Assembly: GCF_965221685.1 (NCBI RefSeq)
Contig: NZ_OZ244907.1
Length of the DNA stretch: 64,000 nt
Strand: one strand, 5' to 3'
Source of the DNA: Palauibacter sp022826685
Lineage (GTDB): Bacteria > Gemmatimonadota > Gemmatimonadetes > Palauibacterales > Palauibacteraceae
Shown: piece after piece, positions 33,108-40,001 of the stretch
How the letters are laid out: every line of letters starts with the position of its first letter
Numbering within the stretch: position 1 is the first letter of the stretch
Program-made: the position numbers and the translations under genes
Notes under the pieces: model-generated
The model's database searches: none
What the model was told of the DNA's origin: nothing
What the model saw: only the letters and a program-made list of their open reading frames with translations

Positions 33108-34324
33108 GTGACGAAGGGCACCCCTTCGCCGAACTCGGCCTCTCCCCCGACCTCGTCGAGGCGGTGGGGAGGGCGGGCTACGTCGAGCCCACCGGGATCC
33201 AGCGCCAGGCGATCCCCGCCATCCTCGCCGGCCGCGATGTTCTCGGCACCGCGCACACGGGTACCGGCAAGACGGCGGCCTTCACCCTCCCCGCCGTGCA
33301 GCGGCTTGCGGCCACGGAGCCGTCCACCGCCCCGCGGGGCCTCGTCATCACGCCCACGCGCGAACTGGCGCAGCAGGTGGGGGCGGCGGTCACGGCATAC
33401 GGCGGGTCGTCCTCCATCGAGTCCGTCGTCGTCCATGGCGGCACCCCGCTCGGGCCCGAGAAGGCGGAACTCTCGTTCGGGTGCGACGTGCTCGTCGCCA
33501 CGCCGGGTCGGCTGCTCGACCACATCAAGCGCGGGAACGCGGATCTGTCCCGCGTCGAGGTTCTCGTGCTCGACGAAGCCGACCGCATGCTCGACATGGG
33601 GTTCATCGACGATGTGAAGGAGATCGTTCGCCACACGCCGGACGACCGGCAGACGCTCCTCTTCTCGGCGACGATGCCCGATGGCGTCCGATGGCTCGCC
33701 CACCAACTGATGACCGACCCCGAAGAGGTACAGGTGGGTCGGGAGACCGCGGCGGAGGGCATCCGCCAGGTCCTCCATCCGGTGGACTGGTCGCAGAAGC
33801 ACGCCCTTCTTCATCACCTGCTCGGCGAGTGGCCGGAGGGACAGGTGCTCGTCTTCACGCGCACGCGGGTGACGGCGACCTACCTCGCCGACTATCTGCG
33901 GTCGCACGACGTCGCGGTGGCGGGGCTGCACGGCGGCAAGCACCAGGACCAGCGCGACAAGGCGCTGCGCCGCTTCCGCGAAGGTTCGATCCGCGTCCTC
34001 GTCGCCACCAACGTGGCCGCGAGAGGTCTGGATATCCGCGGCATCCGCCATGTCGTGAACTTCGACGTGCCCGAAGACCCCAGAGACTACGTGCACCGCG
34101 TCGGCCGCACCGCGCGCGGCGACGACACCGGCGATGCGATCACGCTCATGGCCGCGAGCGACTGGGTCGAGATCAGAGCCATCGAACGCCTCCTGGGCGA
34201 CACGATCGAGCGCCGCGTCATCCCCGGCTTCGAACCCGACGTGGAGCCGCCGCCCCCGGAGGAGCCGGTGGCCGAGCGCCCCGAGCCCACGGCCCTGAGG
34301 CGCGGGATCCGACGCCGGCGATAG
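33104..34324 (+). CDS. DEAD-box ATP-dependent RNA helicase (RhlE-like)
   Basis: The product is 406 residues. All core motifs are visible: Q motif PTGIQRQAIP, Walker A AHTGTGKT, PTRELAQQ, LDEADRMLDMGF (DEAD), SAT, then ARGLDI and HRVGRTARG in the second RecA domain. The C-terminus is a short Pro/Glu- then Arg-rich tail (RRGIRRRR), likely for RNA contact, shorter than in RhlE or CsdA. It unwinds short RNA duplexes in ribosome assembly or RNA decay. The start is coupled to lysA by four bases. Its stop codon is part of a TAGCTT string that resembles the promoter box but has no matching -35. Confidence 0.95.
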   Translation: MSDEGHPFAELGLSPDLVEAVGRAGYVEPTGIQRQAIPAILAGRDVLGTAHTGTGKTAAFTLPAVQRLAATEPSTAPRGLVITPTRELAQQVGAAVTAYGGSSSIESVVVHGGTPLGPEKAELSFGCDVLVATPGRLLDHIKRGNADLSRVEVLVLDEADRMLDMGFIDDVKEIVRHTPDDRQTLLFSATMPDGVRWLAHQLMTDPEEVQVGRETAAEGIRQVLHPVDWSQKHALLHHLLGEWPEGQVLVFTRTRVTATYLADYLRSHDVAVAGLHGGKHQDQRDKALRRFREGSIRVLVATNVAARGLDIRGIRHVVNFDVPEDPRDYVHRVGRTARGDDTGDAITLMAASDWVEIRAIERLLGDTIERRVIPGFEPDVEPPPPEEPVAERPEPTALRRGIRRRR

Positions 34325-34404
34325 CTTCGGCCCCGCTTTCGCCACATGCATGGCGGGGTCCATATTCGGCTGTCGGCTCGCTCGGTTCCTATCCGGAGGA
34401 TTCC

Positions 34405-36315
34405 ATGATGTCTGTCGCTTTCGGCTCCCGCTCCCGCCGCAACAACGTCCTGACGCCGCGCGTCGCGCTCGCGGCGCTGCTGCTCCTGGCTCTGCCCCCG
34501 GTCGTCGAAGCCCAGCGCACCGCCAAGCCGGTCCTGCACGGGCGCCACTGGATGGCGATCACCGGCAAGCCGCTCGGCGCCACCGCCGGGGCGCGCATGT
34601 TCCACCAGGGCGGAAACGCGGTGGACGCGGCCGCCGCCATGCTCGCGGCGACTTCCACCATGTGGGACGTGCTCTCGTGGGGAGGGGAGACGCAGGCGCT
34701 CGTCTATCATCCGGGAGAACGGCGCGTCATCGGCGTCAACGCCCTCGGCGTGGCGCCGACCGGCGCGACCCCCGACCACTACCGCGCGGAGGGACACGAG
34801 AACTTTCCGCCCGAGGTCGGCCCGCTCTCGGCCGTGACCCCCGGCACGCCCGGCGGGCTCATGACGATGCTCGCCGAATGGGGTCGGCTGAGCCTCGCAG
34901 ACGTGCTTCAACCCTCGATCGAGATGGCGGACGGATACCCGATCGAAGCGGACGCGGCGCGCCGCATCCGGAGTTCGGCGGATGACATTCGGCAGTGGCC
35001 GTCGTCCATGGATGTCTACTTCACCCACCCGGACGACGCGGAGAACCCGGGCCCGCGGGAGGGCGAGATCTTCCGGCAGCCCGGTCTCAAGCGGACGCTC
35101 GAACGCCTCGTGGAAGCCGAAGCCGAGGCGCTGGCGGGCGGCGCCAGCCGCAAGGAGGCGATTTACGCCGCCTACGACGCCTTCTACCGGGGCGACATCG
35201 CGGCGGACTTCGTCGCGGGCGCGCAGGCGGCCGGCGCGCTCATCACGATGGAGGACATGGCGAACTGGCAGGTCCACCTGGAGGAACCCGTCACCGCGAA
35301 CTACAAGGGGATCGACGTCTACAAGCTCACGACGTGGGTCCAGGGGCCCGTGATGCTGCAGGCGCTCAACATGGCCGAGCAACTCGACCTCCAGGCCATG
35401 GGATACAACAGCGCGAACTACCTCCACGCGCTCTACCAGGTGATGAACCTCTCCTTCGCCGACCGCGACTTCTACTACGGGGACCCCTACTTCCCGCCCG
35501 CGGAGCCGATCGAGGGACTCCTCTCGAAGGACTACGCGCGGGCCCGGCTCGAAACCATCGACTGGGATCGGAACGATCCGAACGCGGGGCCCGGCGATCC
35601 CTATCCCTTCCAGGGGGAGGAGAACCCCTTCGCCGACCTGCTCGAGCGGTGGGGGACGCGGGCTGCAGTCACGACGGAACAGGGGGTCGAACTGTCGCTG
35701 GAGGACCACGAGACGCTCGATGACGACTTCTATCTCGGCACGACCTCCGTACAGGCGGCGGACGCCGAGGGTTGGGTCGTCTCCATCACGCCCTCCGGCG
35801 GCTGGATCCCCGCCGTCGTCGCCGGGGAGACCGGGATCGGGCTCTCGCAGCGGGCCCAGAGCTTCGTCCTCGACGAGGCGGACAACCCGTACAACGTGAT
35901 CGAGCCCGGAAAGCGCCCGCGTGCCACGCTCACGCCGGGCATGGCGCTCAAGGACGGCCGTCCCTTCCTCTCGTTCGCCGTCCAGGGCGGCGACGGACAG
36001 GACCAGAATCTGCTCCAGTTCTTCCTCAACGTGGTCGAGTGGGACATGAACGTGCAGCAGGCGGTCGAGGCGCCGAACATGAACAGCTTCCAGATGCGCG
36101 GTTCGTTCGGCCAGCACGAGACGCGCCCGGGGCGGATGCTTCTGCAGGACGCGACGCCGCCCTGGATCCGTTCCGCGCTGGAGTCGATGGGATACGACCT
36201 CACCTTCTCGGAGCGCACGTCGGGGCCGATCAACGCGATCTTCTTCGATTGGGAGAACGACGCCTTCTGGGGTGGATCGAGCCACCACGGCGACGACTAC
36301 GGCATCGCATGGTGA
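34405..36315 (+). CDS. Exported gamma-glutamyltransferase family protein
   Basis: The product is 636 residues with a signal peptide (hydrophobic ALAALLLLALPPVVEAQ, cleavage near 37). The Ntn-hydrolase GGT family shows in QGGNAVDAAAAMLAA, VGPLSAVTPGTPGGLMTML, LEEPVTANYKG, and the autocleavage Thr at about 446-447 in LGTTSVQAAD. The glycine-rich GGDGQDQNLLQFFLNVVEWDM follows. The usual TTHFS motif is TTSVQ here, and the GSPGG motif is replaced by GGDGQDQ, as in the less-studied branch that also includes cephalosporin-acylase-like proteins. It probably hydrolyses gamma-glutamyl or related amides outside the cell. CGGAGGA precedes the ATG. It converges on the amidase gene with seven bases between stops. 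Confidence 0.88.
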   Translation: MMSVAFGSRSRRNNVLTPRVALAALLLLALPPVVEAQRTAKPVLHGRHWMAITGKPLGATAGARMFHQGGNAVDAAAAMLAATSTMWDVLSWGGETQALVYHPGERRVIGVNALGVAPTGATPDHYRAEGHENFPPEVGPLSAVTPGTPGGLMTMLAEWGRLSLADVLQPSIEMADGYPIEADAARRIRSSADDIRQWPSSMDVYFTHPDDAENPGPREGEIFRQPGLKRTLERLVEAEAEALAGGASRKEAIYAAYDAFYRGDIAADFVAGAQAAGALITMEDMANWQVHLEEPVTANYKGIDVYKLTTWVQGPVMLQALNMAEQLDLQAMGYNSANYLHALYQVMNLSFADRDFYYGDPYFPPAEPIEGLLSKDYARARLETIDWDRNDPNAGPGDPYPFQGEENPFADLLERWGTRAAVTTEQGVELSLEDHETLDDDFYLGTTSVQAADAEGWVVSITPSGGWIPAVVAGETGIGLSQRAQSFVLDEADNPYNVIEPGKRPRATLTPGMALKDGRPFLSFAVQGGDGQDQNLLQFFLNVVEWDMNVQQAVEAPNMNSFQMRGSFGQHETRPGRMLLQDATPPWIRSALESMGYDLTFSERTSGPINAIFFDWENDAFWGGSSHHGDDYGIAW

Positions 36316-36322
36316 CGGCTCG

Positions 36323-38098
36323 TTATTCGCCGCGCTCCATCACGTAGAACAGATCGTAGCGCCCCGGTGAACGGTCGCGGCCGGCCGAGCCATCGGCTCC
36401 GCCGCGCGGACCGCCCCCGTCCCCTTCGGTGGGCCGGAGTTCGCCGGGGTCGGCGGGTCGCCGCAGGTGCCAGTCCGTTGCGCGCTGATACGCCGCGATG
36501 ACGGCGAGCAGGTGGTGCTCCGCGTAGGGTTCCGCGCCGAACATGCCGCCGATGGGCCTCGGGTATCCCGTCGACCCGGTCTCGAACCCGATCGGGAAGC
36601 CGATGAGCGGCAGCCCCACCATGTCGAAGGGGAAGGGCGCGGTCTGCGTCACCAGGTCGCAGCGGCCGAATACCTCGTCGAGGATCTCCCTCAGGAGGAC
36701 GAGCCGGGCCCGCGAGCCCCGCACGTACTCCGCCGCGGGAAGGAGCAGCCCGTTGATCCATGGTGCGAGCGAGACGCCGAACTTCCTTACGTCATCCCGA
36801 AGGTGTTCGAGGAAGATCTCGGAGCGCTCCGGGAGCCGCACGTTGTTGAAGTTGAAGCTCGTCAGCGTCTCCCAGTGGGTCGGGAAGTCGAGTTCGACGA
36901 GTTCCGCTCCCATCTCCTCGAGGGTCGCGAGCATGCGCCGCCGCGCCTCCACCGTCGCCACCTCGCGACGGTACGCCGCCTGCGTCCGCTCCCGCCGCGG
37001 GAACGAACTCCCGATGCGGTCGACATCGGGGTCCGGGTCGGGCCCGGGATCCTCCGGCGGCTCGGGCTCGTCGAGAAAGCCCGGCAGGACGCCGATCCGC
37101 ACCGCCCCTCCGCGCTCCGGATGCGTGAGCGCGCCGTCATCCTCGCGTACCGCCCCCAGGTAGTCCGGGACCGGCGGCAGGCCGAGGGACCGGGGGTCCG
37201 CAGGGTCCGGCCCCGCCATGATCTGCAGCATCAGCGCGGCATCGACCGCGTCCCTGGCCAGGGGACCCGGGTGATCTCGCGTGTAGGTGAGAGGGAGGAT
37301 GCCCTGCAGCGAGACCCGGCCCATCGTCGGCTTGATGCCCGTCAGGCCCTGGGCGTTCGAGGGGTTCGTGATCGAGCCGCCCGTCTGCGTCCCGGTGCTT
37401 GACGCGGCCATGCGCGCCGCGACCGCCGTCGCCGACCCGCTCGAGGACCCGCCGGGGCTCACATTGTCGTGGTGTGGTGCCCACGCGTTCACCGTCGTGC
37501 GCTCTCCGGTGGGGGTCGAGGCGGCCGTCGTCGCGAGCGGCCCCATCTGGGTCTTGCCGAGCAGGATGGCGCCCGCATCGCGAAGCCGGGCCCACGAGGT
37601 CGCGTCGAAGTCCGGTACGAAGTCCTCGAAGATGAACGAGTTGGCCGTCGTGCGGACCCCGGCGGTGAAGTAGTTGTCCTTGATCGCGAGTGGCACGCCC
37701 GTCAGCGGAGCCCGGCCGCGCGTCCGGTCGGCGGTCCGGGCCGCCTCGAGCGCGGCCTGGGAAACCACGGTGTTGAACGCCTGATAGCGGAGGTCCCACC
37801 GGCCGATCCGCGCGAGATACGCCTCCACGAGTTCGACGGCGCCGACATCGCCGTCGCGAAGGAGCCGCGCTGCCTCGGCGAGTGTGAGTTCGGTCAGGTC
37901 CGCAGGTTGCGGCCGGCCCGCCGGCGGAAGGTTCAGCTCGTCGGGACGTCCGGCCACGGCCCGGCTGCCCGCTCCGGTCGCTCCCGGGAACCGCGACCCC
38001 GCGTTGGAGATCGCGCCCAGGGTTGCGGGGGTTGCTACGGCCGTCGCGGTCAACGCCGTCATCCGCTCGAGGAAGCGGCGCCGGTTCACCTCACCCAC
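36323..38098 (-). CDS. Tat-exported amidase signature enzyme
   Basis: The product is 591 residues. A twin-arginine signal NRRRFLERMTALTATAVA opens it. The amidase fold has the Ser-cisSer-Lys triad: Lys in AIKDNY near 140, cis-Ser in GGSSSGSA near 217, nucleophile Ser in GTQTGGSITNPS near 240. A Pro/Asp-rich insertion (PEPPEDPGPDPDPD) lies near 345 and a Gly/Asp-rich tail at the C-terminus. Such amidases cleave a wide range of amides in the periplasm; the export signal argues against GatA. It shares an operon with the small gene 38091-38375, whose stop overlaps its first codons. Substrate unknown. Confidence 0.88.
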   Translation of the reverse strand: MGEVNRRRFLERMTALTATAVATPATLGAISNAGSRFPGATGAGSRAVAGRPDELNLPPAGRPQPADLTELTLAEAARLLRDGDVGAVELVEAYLARIGRWDLRYQAFNTVVSQAALEAARTADRTRGRAPLTGVPLAIKDNYFTAGVRTTANSFIFEDFVPDFDATSWARLRDAGAILLGKTQMGPLATTAASTPTGERTTVNAWAPHHDNVSPGGSSSGSATAVAARMAASSTGTQTGGSITNPSNAQGLTGIKPTMGRVSLQGILPLTYTRDHPGPLARDAVDAALMLQIMAGPDPADPRSLGLPPVPDYLGAVREDDGALTHPERGGAVRIGVLPGFLDEPEPPEDPGPDPDPDVDRIGSSFPRRERTQAAYRREVATVEARRRMLATLEEMGAELVELDFPTHWETLTSFNFNNVRLPERSEIFLEHLRDDVRKFGVSLAPWINGLLLPAAEYVRGSRARLVLLREILDEVFGRCDLVTQTAPFPFDMVGLPLIGFPIGFETGSTGYPRPIGGMFGAEPYAEHHLLAVIAAYQRATDWHLRRPADPGELRPTEGDGGGPRGGADGSAGRDRSPGRYDLFYVMERGE

Positions 38099-38375
38099 GG
38101 TTCCGCGCGCTCACTTCAGCGGGATAGATGGCGGGCGCCGGCCCCATCGGGTCGAGCTCGAAATCGGCGATGGCCCCGGGCGTCGACCGCAGGAAGCGCC
38201 GTGCGGACGCCAGGATGCGGCGTTGATCGGCCGGCGCCTCCTCGTCGTCGGCGGGGAGCACGGAGAGATCGACCCCGAGCAGTGCGAGGCGCGTGCGGAC
38301 ATGCGCGTCGAGTTGTTCGTCCGTCACCTCCTGCGACGACGTGACGGAACGTGGCGGAGTGGGTCGGCGGGCCAT
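38091..38375 (-). CDS. Small protein upstream of the amidase, unknown function
   Basis: The product is 94 residues without signal peptide or membrane segment. A good ribosome site (GGAGG) precedes the ATG. The middle (TDEQLDAHVRTRLALLGVDLSVLP) and the following helix (ADQRRILASARRFLRSTPGAIADF) look like a small helical bundle. It overlaps the amidase start by 8 bases, so translation is coupled. Similar small partners are often seen in front of exported amidases and may chaperone or regulate them, but that is inference. I do not recognise the family. Confidence 0.65.
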   Translation of the reverse strand: MARRPTPPRSVTSSQEVTDEQLDAHVRTRLALLGVDLSVLPADDEEAPADQRRILASARRFLRSTPGAIADFELDPMGPAPAIYPAEVSARNRG

Positions 38376-38733
38376 GGCGCCTCCGTGGGAAGATGTTCGG
38401 AAGGATCATGACTTCGATGATCGCCGTGCGCCACCGTCGCCCGTTCCGCGTGCGCCAGAGGGGTTTGCCGCGAACCCGAAGCCGCACTAACCTTCACGAA
38501 GACGGATGCAGGGCCATATTTCTTGAGCCAACAATTGCCCATAGAGTCTCCGATCCGGAGGCGGACGTCATGCCCTGCGGGGACGGCGAAAACCGATGGG
38601 AGGGGCCGAACCGTGTTGCGGAGGGCTTCAAGAAATCACCTTGCATCCGATTCTACAGGGGGGGTGACCCACGGGTCGCCCCTTTTGCATCCCGGGCGGT
38701 ACGGCGCGGCGGGGGGCGGTGCGGGGCGGCGAC
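38376..38733 (+). other. 358-base gap with hairpins and a terminator
   Basis: No convincing gene is present; short plus-strand frames here have biased Arg/Ser composition and no family match. CTCCG/CGGAG forms a small hairpin at 38549-38560. A plus-strand terminator is listed separately at 38661. The region could hold a short untranslated RNA, but nothing resembling SRP RNA, 6S, RNase P or tmRNA was recognised. Confidence 0.4.
38661..38686 (+). terminator. Intrinsic terminator, plus strand
   Basis: GGGGTGACC pairs with GGTCGCCCC (one G-T pair) around CACG, followed directly by TTTT. It is the only clear stem plus T run in the window, yet no plus-strand gene lies upstream of it for over 2 kb. 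Confidence 0.6.
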
Positions 38734-39423
38734 ATGTTCCTTGAACTCGCCGAGGTCCTGGACTGTCCCGACTGCGAGGCGTCGGCCGGGCTCGTCGCAT
38801 TCGTCGACCGGGCGGAGTCGCGTCGCGTGGTCGAGGGACGGCTGGGCTGCCCCCTGTGCGAGATCGAGGTGCCCATCCGTCGCGGGGCGATGCGGTTCGA
38901 TCTTTCCGGTGCCGCGCGACGCGCCACGCCGTGCGCCGGGACCGAGCACCCCGCCGCGGAGACCGCTCCGGAGGCGGCACTGCGTCTCGCGGCGCTGCTG
39001 GGCGTGAGCGACCGGGCGGGCATGGTGGTGCTCCTTGGCCCCGGGCTCGCCGCGCACGCCGCTGCGATCGCCCGCCTTGGAGACCGTCTCGAGGTACTCG
39101 TCTGGCTGCCGGACCCCGGCGACCGTTCCCCCCCGGCCGCCGTGGCCGTCGAGGATCTCGTTGCCGGCGTCGATCCTCTCCTGGGCGCCGCGCCGCACCG
39201 CTGGCCGATCCGCTCCGGCGCACTGCACGGCATCGCGCTCGCGGCTCCCATTGCGCTCCCAATGTCCGAGGTCACGCGTTGCGCACGGCCCGGCGCGCGC
39301 CTCGTCGTGGAGACTCCGACCCCCGCGGACCTCGACTCGCTCGCCGCGTCCGACTTCGCGGAAGTCGCCTCCGACGCCACCGTCTGGGTCGGTGAACGCA
39401 GTCATCAAGTTGCCACGGCTTGA
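38734..39423 (+). CDS. Protein with N-terminal Trm112-like zinc ribbon and a degenerate methyltransferase-like region
   Basis: The product is 229 residues. The N-terminus has two Cys pairs, DCPDCE and GCPLCEIEVPIRRGAMRFD, matching the Trm112/UPF0434 pattern often fused ahead of SAM methyltransferases. After residue 75, segments such as GMVVLLGPGLAAHAAAI and then ARPGARLVVETP resemble Rossmann strands of a methyltransferase (LLxLGxG), but the expected acidic SAM-binding residue is absent. It could be a remnant or a non-catalytic partner. The start is uncertain: GTG 38719 or ATG 38734, both with weak ribosome sites. Its last codons lie inside the 22-base tandem repeat that precedes the TPR gene. 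Confidence 0.6.
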   Translation: MFLELAEVLDCPDCEASAGLVAFVDRAESRRVVEGRLGCPLCEIEVPIRRGAMRFDLSGAARRATPCAGTEHPAAETAPEAALRLAALLGVSDRAGMVVLLGPGLAAHAAAIARLGDRLEVLVWLPDPGDRSPPAAVAVEDLVAGVDPLLGAAPHRWPIRSGALHGIALAAPIALPMSEVTRCARPGARLVVETPTPADLDSLAASDFAEVASDATVWVGERSHQVATA

Positions 39424-39449
39424 CAAGAAAGTTGCCACAGCTTGACAAG
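39407..39449 (+). repeat. Two 21-base operator-like direct repeats
   Basis: The unit AAGTTGCCAC(G/A)GCTTGACAAG occurs at 39407-39427 and 39429-39449, one mismatch, spaced 22 bases apart (two helical turns). Each unit contains CTTGACAAG, a near-palindrome with arms CTTG and CAAG. They overlap the -35 region of the TPR-gene promoter and the end of the previous gene. Confidence 0.6.
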
Positions 39450-39459
39450 ACGCTATAAT
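39432..39459 (+). promoter_or_regulatory. Predicted promoter of the TPR gene
   Basis: TTGCCA (39432-39437), 16 bases, TATAAT (39454-39459). This is the best match to the housekeeping consensus in the window. The -35 lies within the second 21-base repeat, so a bound regulator would block it. Confidence 0.6.
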
Positions 39460-39540
39460 TCCCCGTTGTCGCCAGATGTGTGGGGTGTGTGGAAGGTGGT
39501 CGAGTGAGATGTAAGATCCAGCTCGCTCTGGGGAGGTGGC

Positions 39541-39987
39541 ATGGGTGGCATGGTGTGGTGGAAGATCTGGGACAGTGACGGACGGCGCCGACGGAAGCAG
39601 CCGGACTTCTACGAGGAGGGCGTGGAGTTGGTTCGGCAGGAGCTCTACCATGAGGCGCTCATCTCGTTTCGTCTCTCCTTGAAGTACAACCCGCGGCATC
39701 CGGCCACGCTGGAACACATGGCCGTGGTGTACACGCACATTGGACTGACCGATGATGCGGTTCGTGCGTACGGGGCCGCCCTCGAGGAGCGCCCGCGCAG
39801 CACCGCGGCGCACTACGGCTTGGCGTTTCTCCTGTTGAAGAAGGGCGCCGAGCGGGAAGCCTCGCGCCACCTTCAGGAGTTTCTGGCCTACGCGCGCGGA
39901 GATCGGGAGGAACCGAGGCATCTCGAGCATGCCCGGCGCACTCTGCAGCGGCTGGAGGTGCCGGTCGCGGAATCGGTCGCGCACTAG
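39541..39987 (+). CDS. Small TPR-repeat protein
   Basis: The product is 148 residues and soluble. After a basic start (WDSDGRRRRKQP) come about three tetratricopeptide-like repeats at 22-125. They read EEGVELVRQELYHEALISFRLSLKYNPRHPATLEHMAVVYTHIGLTDDAVRAYGAALEERPRSTAAHYGLAFLLLK in family spacing (Gly/Ala, Tyr/Leu, Pro-32). TPR proteins hold partner proteins. GGGAGGTGGC lies directly before the ATG. It sits under a strong promoter with operator-like repeats, and the acyl-CoA synthetase follows after 14 bases, so the two are probably co-transcribed. The partner is unknown. Confidence 0.8.
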   Translation: MGGMVWWKIWDSDGRRRRKQPDFYEEGVELVRQELYHEALISFRLSLKYNPRHPATLEHMAVVYTHIGLTDDAVRAYGAALEERPRSTAAHYGLAFLLLKKGAEREASRHLQEFLAYARGDREEPRHLEHARRTLQRLEVPVAESVAH

Positions 39988-40001
39988 CGCCCGGCACCAG
40001 C

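Noticed and set aside
34322..34327. TAGCTT after the helicase as a promoter -10 box for the gamma-glutamyltransferase
   Set aside because: No TTG-type -35 lies 16-19 bases upstream, and the string arises from the helicase stop codon.
38523..38744. A 73-codon plus-strand frame in the 38.4-38.7 kb gap
   Set aside because: Low-complexity Arg/Gly/Ser content, no ribosome site, and it runs across the terminator hairpin.
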